A stretch of DNA of 24,417 bases from Stentor coeruleus (lineage: Eukaryota; Ciliophora; Heterotrichea; Heterotrichida; Stentoridae), in assembly GCA_001970955.1 (NCBI GenBank), contig MPUH01001089.1, positions 1 to 24,417 of the forward strand, given 5' to 3'. The translations under genes and the position numbers were made by a program. The notes under the pieces are model-generated. The model searched no databases and had not been told where the DNA came from. It saw nothing but the letters and a program-made list of their open reading frames with translations. Positions 20,052-24,417 of the stretch are shown here, one piece after another. Each line of letters opens with the position of its first letter. Position 1 is the first letter of the stretch.

Positions 20052-20768
20052 ATGGCTAGGTTTCTTCGGTTTTGGTTAAGTCCATCACCACAACGAGCTT
20101 TAGTTATAGGTGGTAGTGGATCATTAGGTTCATCAGTGATTTCAGTATTTAAAAATCACTGGGAAACAACGAACCTTGACTTCATAGAAAACAAAGAAGC
20201 GAATTATAATATTGTCGTCAGCCCTGCTGACGATACTGAAAAACATCTTGCACAAGCTAATGAAGTCTTAAAAGGTAAATATGATATGATATTATCTACA
20301 GCAGGAGGATGGTGTCAAGGGGATATTGAAAGTGCTAATGTATTTTCACAAGTAGAAATGATGATGAGGAATAATGTTTATCCTTCAGTACTCGCTGGTC
20401 ATTTAGCTACAAAATATGCTACTGAGACTGGGATTATTGTCCTTTCTGGGTCATTATTGGTATTTAAAGAAAATACCCCTAGTATGTTAGCTTATGGGAT
20501 ATGTAAAACCATGGTACATAATATTGCCCTGAATTTATCGACTAAACAAAACCTTACATCAGAGAATAGGATTATTTGTTTAGTTCCTGATATTTTGAAT
20601 ACAGAAGTCAATAGAGAATCCATGCCTTCAGCGGACCATACAAAATGGGTCAGTCCAATGAAAATTGCTGAGAAACTTTATGAATGGGGCGATGGTAAAA
20701 ACGTTCCGGAGAACGGAAGTTTTATAACTTTCAAGCTTGATAAAGATGTGACTATTGAGTATATGTAA
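20052..20768 (+). CDS. QDPR: Dihydropteridine reductase (short-chain dehydrogenase family)
   Basis: A 238-residue SDR protein, close to the animal enzyme in size (about 244). It shows the NAD(P)H-binding Rossmann glycine motif GGSGSLGSSV (20-29), the family-specific AGGWCQGD (84-91), LATKYATETG near 118, and the catalytic YGICK (Tyr148, Lys152). Near the end come the NRESMPSADHTKW segment (188-199) and WGDGKNVPENGSFI, which match quinoid dihydropteridine reductases closely. The enzyme regenerates tetrahydrobiopterin from quinonoid dihydrobiopterin using NADH, supporting aromatic amino-acid hydroxylases in the cytosol. A 14-residue basic, hydrophobic N-terminal extension precedes the fold and could be a targeting signal, but that is weak. 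The gene converges on the p24 gene with a 65-base spacer. Confidence 0.9.
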   Translation: MARFLRFWLSPSPQRALVIGGSGSLGSSVISVFKNHWETTNLDFIENKEANYNIVVSPADDTEKHLAQANEVLKGKYDMILSTAGGWCQGDIESANVFSQVEMMMRNNVYPSVLAGHLATKYATETGIIVLSGSLLVFKENTPSMLAYGICKTMVHNIALNLSTKQNLTSENRIICLVPDILNTEVNRESMPSADHTKWVSPMKIAEKLYEWGDGKNVPENGSFITFKLDKDVTIEYM

Positions 20769-20833
20769 ATGGTTAGTAACAATTAGCCTTTATTTTAATA
20801 GGTATTTTAACTAAAATTTTACCATTATTTTAC

Positions 20834-21415
20834 CTAGACACCTAATTTATTCGTATTAATCAGCCTTATAAGGACATATAGTTGTATAAAACTCAAAAAA
20901 CAAAGCACTAGGATCTTTATAAGAACACTCAATAAAATATTGTCGCAAGTATTTTCTGTAAGATCCCGATGAGTTCTTTCACGTCTTTCATAAAAATGCA
21001 AGTTTCTGTATATTGTTTCTAAGAGTTTTGATGCTAATGAAACCTCATCGTTTATAGGTTGGAATTGATCTTCACCAGCTAGACTTTGTTCTTGTATATA
21101 TTCATCTTGTGAGAATTCAAAGCTTATAGTTTTTACTTCGTTATCTAAGGATTTAAAGCATAATTCATGCATTTCATCAATATTGAGAACTGTTTCAAAT
21201 TTACCTTCACGAGTGTTTTTTGGGCTTAGATACTTAGCTTTACTTTGACTATTAAAAAAACGGGTCAGAACATTCATGTCGCCAAGGCCTGAGATTACGT
21301 AAGCGCCATAGATTTTACGAGATGCTTTACCTTCTATAGAAAAACAGTACTCCATGTAACCTGGAAGCATGAAAAAAACTCCAAGGCAAGACGAAATGAT
21401 AAGAAGTATTTTCAT
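20834..21415 (-). CDS. p24/TMED (emp24/gp25L) family cargo receptor
   Basis: A 193-residue type I membrane protein: signal peptide (about 1-19), a GOLD-type lumenal domain with the typical paired cysteines (Cys24 in EYCFS and Cys86/87 in HELCFKS), and a membrane-proximal helix (about 127-155, LASKLLETIYRNLHFYERRE). The Arg/Asn-spaced junction RTHRDLTENT is typical of p24 proteins, and a TM follows (about 160-184). p24 proteins cycle between ER and Golgi, bind COPI and COPII coats and help select GPI-anchored cargo. The short cytosolic tail after the TM (LINTNKLGV) lacks the usual diphenylalanine and dilysine signals. The start follows a strongly C-poor (plus-strand) flank, consistent with a minus-strand gene. 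Confidence 0.85.
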   Translation of the reverse strand: MKILLIISSCLGVFFMLPGYMEYCFSIEGKASRKIYGAYVISGLGDMNVLTRFFNSQSKAKYLSPKNTREGKFETVLNIDEMHELCFKSLDNEVKTISFEFSQDEYIQEQSLAGEDQFQPINDEVSLASKLLETIYRNLHFYERRERTHRDLTENTCDNILLSVLIKILVLCFLSFIQLYVLIRLINTNKLGV

Positions 21416-22050
21416 GTTTATGGAATGAAGAGAAATTAGGATTGGATGATTATTTTTAGAAAAAAATTAGGATGATGGGAAATTGGGTTGGTATGAATGG
21501 AAAGGATGTGGAATAAGGTACTTAGGATGCTTTTTAGGATAAATATGTTGGGACTTTTTTTGGGCTGTTTATTTTATGTGGTTATTATGATTTAGCGTGA
21601 GTTTTAGAATAGAAAAAATGAAAGGGTTTATTTTTTAGCTGTTGAAGTTAGCTAAGATGTGGTAGATTTATTGGGGGATTAAATAAGATTGAGTTGTTTT
21701 TTGAAAATAATATTAATAGGTTTTTTAAACTGAAAATCAATGGGTGTTATTAATTTAGATGTATTAAGTGTTGTCCTGATATTGAATTAATTAAGCATTA
21801 ATAATTTAAATTCTTATACAGTGAGGGCATAAAGCTTTATTACAAAAATGAAAGTATTATCAATACAATAATTAATAAAACTAAAGCATCATTTAAAAAA
21901 ATTCAGAATTTAACCCAAACTTATATATAATTATGTATATGCGTATTAAAATTTATAATTCCATAAAAAATAGATCAAAAGTCAAAAGCTGATAATAAAA
22001 TTAAGTTGAATATACACAAGAATTAAAAAATAAGCAGTTTAATTTATAAA
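21416..22050. other. Divergent intergenic region, no gene seen
   Basis: A 635-base spacer between the minus-strand p24 start and the plus-strand gene at 22051. From 21416 to about 21780 it is G-rich and C-poor on the plus strand, the sense 5' flank signature of p24. After that it is AT-rich and ends in TATAAA before the next ATG. No RNA gene or repeat is recognised. Confidence 0.55.
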
Positions 22051-23076
22051 ATGGAAATTCTTTACGATGAGCAGTTGATAATAGATTCAGGCCTAAACAT
22101 CAAAATATGCCAAGGAATCTACTTCACAGATCTTCTTCGTCTTGAGTACAACGAAGAAATCACTCATAATCTTGGATACATCTACCTTGACTACCTTATA
22201 AAAAACACCAACTACACATTATCTTATTCCCTTCCAACACAAATCCCCGACTTCATAATAACCCTTTTTCCCAATTGGTCCATCTTCATAAAATCTAAGC
22301 ATTTCTATCAAGGCATCTACATCTCCTCAGTATCTTCCTCATTATCTTTAAAAATGCCAATCCAAAACCTATGTTTAAACTGCACATCAATGATTTCCTA
22401 TAAAATTCTTGGACTAGCGTCTTTATATCTTACTTTAAAAAACCCAATAATTTTCTTAGAATCCTTTAAAAAAGCAAAATTCCACGATTTAGGCCTAAAA
22501 CTTGCTAATGACTTAAAAGATTTTATCCTAGTCATGAGCAAAATCCCTTCTAAAACTTTATATATGGATATAGAAGAAGCTAAAGAGATTCTTAGACCTT
22601 GTCAAAAAAAGAGAAAATACTGGGTTTTTATTAAACCTGCTATAGAAATATCAATGTTTCAAGTGAAAAATTCAACTAAAATCAATGGTTCTTTATATGA
22701 AATAGGTGAAAATAGTGAGAGTATGGAATATTCTCCAACACAAAATGTAAATGAGTTTGTAAGATATTCTATAAACAATTATGAAAAAGTGTCTAATAAA
22801 ACCCCATCATTTGTAGTATCTGAGCATCAGATTACTGAAGAACCTACACAGAAAAAAACAATACTAGAGCTTAATGAGAGTATTAATAGTTATAAACTGT
22901 TACCAACACCTATAAATTCCCCTAAACAGAGTAGTTTTACTATTGATGAAATTAAACAAATGGTTAACTTTGGCGTATCTAATCATCAAGTTTGTGATAA
23001 AAATAGTTTGATTTCGGAAACGAAAAACTTTGATGGGAAAGAAATATTCTCTTGCTCGTATTGCTTAATATATTAA
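22051..23076 (+). CDS. Hypothetical protein, 341 aa, possibly cyclin-like
   Basis: A clean ATG-to-TAA frame. Residues 1-185 are mainly hydrophobic helices. Two stretches, LGYIYLDYLIKNTNY near 41-55 and ISYKILGLASLYLTLKNP near 114-131, resemble the helices of a cyclin box, but no conserved residue set confirms it, so I leave the function open. Residues 185-341 are Ser/Asn/Thr-rich and probably disordered. The last four residues are CLIY, which has the shape of a CaaX prenylation box, though Tyr is an unusual last residue. Within the gene the base skew drifts from C-rich (22081-22380: about 81 C, 24 G by hand count) to balanced, then to C-free in the 3' flank. TATAA sits one base further upstream of the ATG than in other genes. 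Confidence 0.65.
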   Translation: MEILYDEQLIIDSGLNIKICQGIYFTDLLRLEYNEEITHNLGYIYLDYLIKNTNYTLSYSLPTQIPDFIITLFPNWSIFIKSKHFYQGIYISSVSSSLSLKMPIQNLCLNCTSMISYKILGLASLYLTLKNPIIFLESFKKAKFHDLGLKLANDLKDFILVMSKIPSKTLYMDIEEAKEILRPCQKKRKYWVFIKPAIEISMFQVKNSTKINGSLYEIGENSESMEYSPTQNVNEFVRYSINNYEKVSNKTPSFVVSEHQITEEPTQKKTILELNESINSYKLLPTPINSPKQSSFTIDEIKQMVNFGVSNHQVCDKNSLISETKNFDGKEIFSCSYCLIY

Positions 23077-23671
23077 TTTTTTGTTGTGTATTTAAATATT
23101 GAAAGAGTTGGTTTAGGTTAGTAAATTGGGTGTATTTTTTTTTGGGAATTTGATATTTGGAGATTTTAAAATTGGGAAGGTTTTTGATTTTTACTGATTT
23201 TATATCATAATTAAACTCAAAATTTGAGCCTACTCTNTTTTATATCATAATTAAACTCAAAATTTGAGCCTACTCTAAAGACAATCTTATAGAAAACTAT
23301 GATTTTCAACGGATATTTAAACATCACTAAGTATATATTTTATATACAAAAAATACTACCACATAACAATTATAATTTCACATCTTCAAACATTTTACTT
23401 ATAAACCTAAAAAAGTTATCAACAGTTAATCATAGCTTAAAAGTTAATTTTCATAATTTAAAATACAAAAAAATCCTGGGATGCCTTCTTTAAATCCTCT
23501 TATCTTTTAATAATCATCCAACACCAGGATGAGTTTTATAATATCCTAACTATTTTGATATTTAAAAAAAAACCCTTATCATTAGCTTCATTCCCCAACT
23601 ACTTCATATAATTTCTTAGTGTATCATTAACAATATAAGTATAGTTATTTTTTATTATAATTGTAATTTAA
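23077..23671. other. Intergenic with a duplicated block at an N
   Basis: The first 100 bases are G/T-rich with almost no C (3' flank of the preceding gene). A short unmerged overlap follows at the N at 23237, then a C/A-rich stretch leading into the next plus-strand gene. A 64-codon frame at 23299-23493 has biased AT-driven composition and no family features, so I do not call it. Confidence 0.55.
23198..23276. repeat. 39-bp duplication around single N at 23237
   Basis: Bases 23198-23236 recur identically as 23238-23276 with one N between. It has the same unmerged contig-end shape as the junctions at 1589, 9561/9755 and 17773. Confidence 0.85.
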
Positions 23672-24175
23672 ATGAAACATTGGTGTGTGCCTGGCGTAAC
23701 AACAAACCCTATAGCATCTTTACCAAGAGCTAAAAACCTCTGTAGAGAAACTGAGCATATCTATGGAACTTCAAATCGTGACCCATTATCTTTTTCTTAT
23801 TATCATATCAAAGATCTAATGAAGACCCCGGAAAATTTACAAAACTACTTATATACACATGCTTTGAGGATTATTTTTCTAAGACTTGATAAGTCCAAAC
23901 ATCCGAAATATGATAGTTTGAATGTGAATGAAAGACTTGATCTTGCTTTGACTGAAGGAATTTTGAATGAGAGTTTAAGAGCTTTGGTATTTCAAATTGA
24001 AGTTGAAATGGAACCTTTTACTTTAGTTTCAGTATTTGTGAATTTTTTAAAAGAATTTAGAAAGTCCCCGTTGGAGTTTCAACCTTTATTTAATCAGCTT
24101 GTATCAGATAAAGATATATTTGTCCAAGATGAAGAAGTTCTTAGTTTAAACAGGAATTTTACTAGGGTGTTCTAG
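23672..24175 (+). CDS. Hypothetical protein, 167 aa
   Basis: An ATG-to-TAG frame preceded by an AT-rich, C-biased flank typical of plus-strand starts here. The product has four cysteine or tryptophan residues near its N-terminus (KHWCVPGV, NLCRETE) and a mostly helical remainder (LQNYLYTHALRIIFLRLD, ESLRALVFQIEVEMEPFTLVSVFVNFL). No signal peptide or TM is clear, and I do not recognise a family. The same frame continues open for about 65 codons beyond the TAG, so the stop might be a sequence error or the gene may be incomplete. No 15- or 16-base GT...AG intron spans the TAG. Confidence 0.6.
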   Translation: MKHWCVPGVTTNPIASLPRAKNLCRETEHIYGTSNRDPLSFSYYHIKDLMKTPENLQNYLYTHALRIIFLRLDKSKHPKYDSLNVNERLDLALTEGILNESLRALVFQIEVEMEPFTLVSVFVNFLKEFRKSPLEFQPLFNQLVSDKDIFVQDEEVLSLNRNFTRVF

Positions 24176-24273
24176 GATAGTATTAATATAGCTAATCAAT
24201 TAAGAATTAACGTTTTATATAATACTGTACAAAATAACTCAGCTTTTCATAAAAAAACCAAACTATTTTTTAA

Positions 24274-24417
24274 AGGTTTTATATACAAACCAAGCCAGAA
24301 AGTACCCATAAAACTTCTAGAACTAAATGTCCAGTTTGCTATGAACACCATAATAACTTCAAAATATGCCTAAAGCAAGCTGGATTCTTCAAGAAAAACA
24401 AGGTGAACACAAGACTT
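24274..24417 (+). CDS. Possible partial gene running off the window, Cys/His-containing
   Basis: From just after a TAA to the window edge this plus-strand frame is open for 48 codons. It contains KCPVCYEHHNNFKIC, which looks like a small metal-binding knuckle (C-x2-C, HH, C), followed by a basic stretch. No ATG is visible in the window part. A competing frame, in register with the preceding gene, is open over the same bases to 24373, so only one can be real. I cannot tell which. Confidence 0.25.

Noticed and set aside
23299..23493. 64-codon plus-strand frame in the spacer before the last gene
   Set aside because: Its composition is AT-driven (Asn, Ile, Leu, Lys, Tyr), it has no domain features, and it lies in a stretch that otherwise looks like a 5' flank.
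23473..23530. Inverted repeat ATCCTGG / CCAGGAT
   Set aside because: Only 7 bases per arm with about 44 bases between them; too weak to call a hairpin or terminator.
24227..24242. 16-base intron candidate GTACAAAATAACTCAG, with T-A at positions 9-10
   Set aside because: Removing it puts the downstream sequence in a frame that stops soon after, and no start codon or coding exon joins to it.
1..24417. tRNA genes, telomere repeats, CRISPR arrays or transposons
   Set aside because: A read-through found no B-box-like sequence in a tRNA context, no telomeric repeat run, no spaced repeat array, and no transposase or terminal inverted repeats. The duplicated blocks seen are all at N junctions or in the 50-bp tandem case.

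Overview
The window looks like macronuclear DNA from a heterotrich ciliate, most likely Stentor coeruleus or a close relative. It is AT-rich and gene-dense. Four reading frames are broken only by exactly 15-base in-frame introns (GTA...AG), a heterotrich trait. All conserved tryptophans are TGG, and TAA, TAG and TGA all end genes at plausible protein ends, so the code looks standard. That argues against Blepharisma (TGA = Trp) and Condylostoma (reassigned stops). The species is inferred from these features; no search was run.

Layout, left to right: an unknown small basic protein (+, 909-1274); prohibitin-2 (+, 1795-2604); convergent to it, a synaptojanin-like SAC/5-phosphatase (-, 2742-5384); a voltage-gated K+ channel with a cyclic-nucleotide-binding domain (-, 5849-8676, frame broken by a 50-bp tandem duplication); a long spacer; a two-TM receptor-like protein with helical repeats and a degenerate VWA-like end (-, 9924-12770, two introns). 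Divergent from that is an RCC1-repeat protein (+, 13053-14471, one intron). It is followed on + by a coiled-coil protein (one intron), a ULK/ATG1-like kinase, a second coiled-coil protein, a PP1 catalytic subunit and a dihydropteridine reductase. A p24/TMED cargo receptor lies convergent (-, 20834-21415). The right end has two unrecognised + genes (22051-23076 and 23672-24175) and a possible partial frame at the edge.

The genes do not form one pathway; they are mostly housekeeping, trafficking and signalling genes. The most interesting signals are genome-level. All four tiny introns share T-A at positions 9-10. TATAA directly abuts the start codon in four genes, and in one case it is the entire 5-bp spacer between two genes. 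Base skew tracks transcription polarity: sense 5' flanks are C/A-rich and G-poor, and sense 3' flanks are G/T-rich and C-poor. Four single-N junctions (1589, 9561 with 9755, 17773, 23237) have duplicated flanks, which look like unmerged contig ends, some from different alleles, rather than biological repeats.
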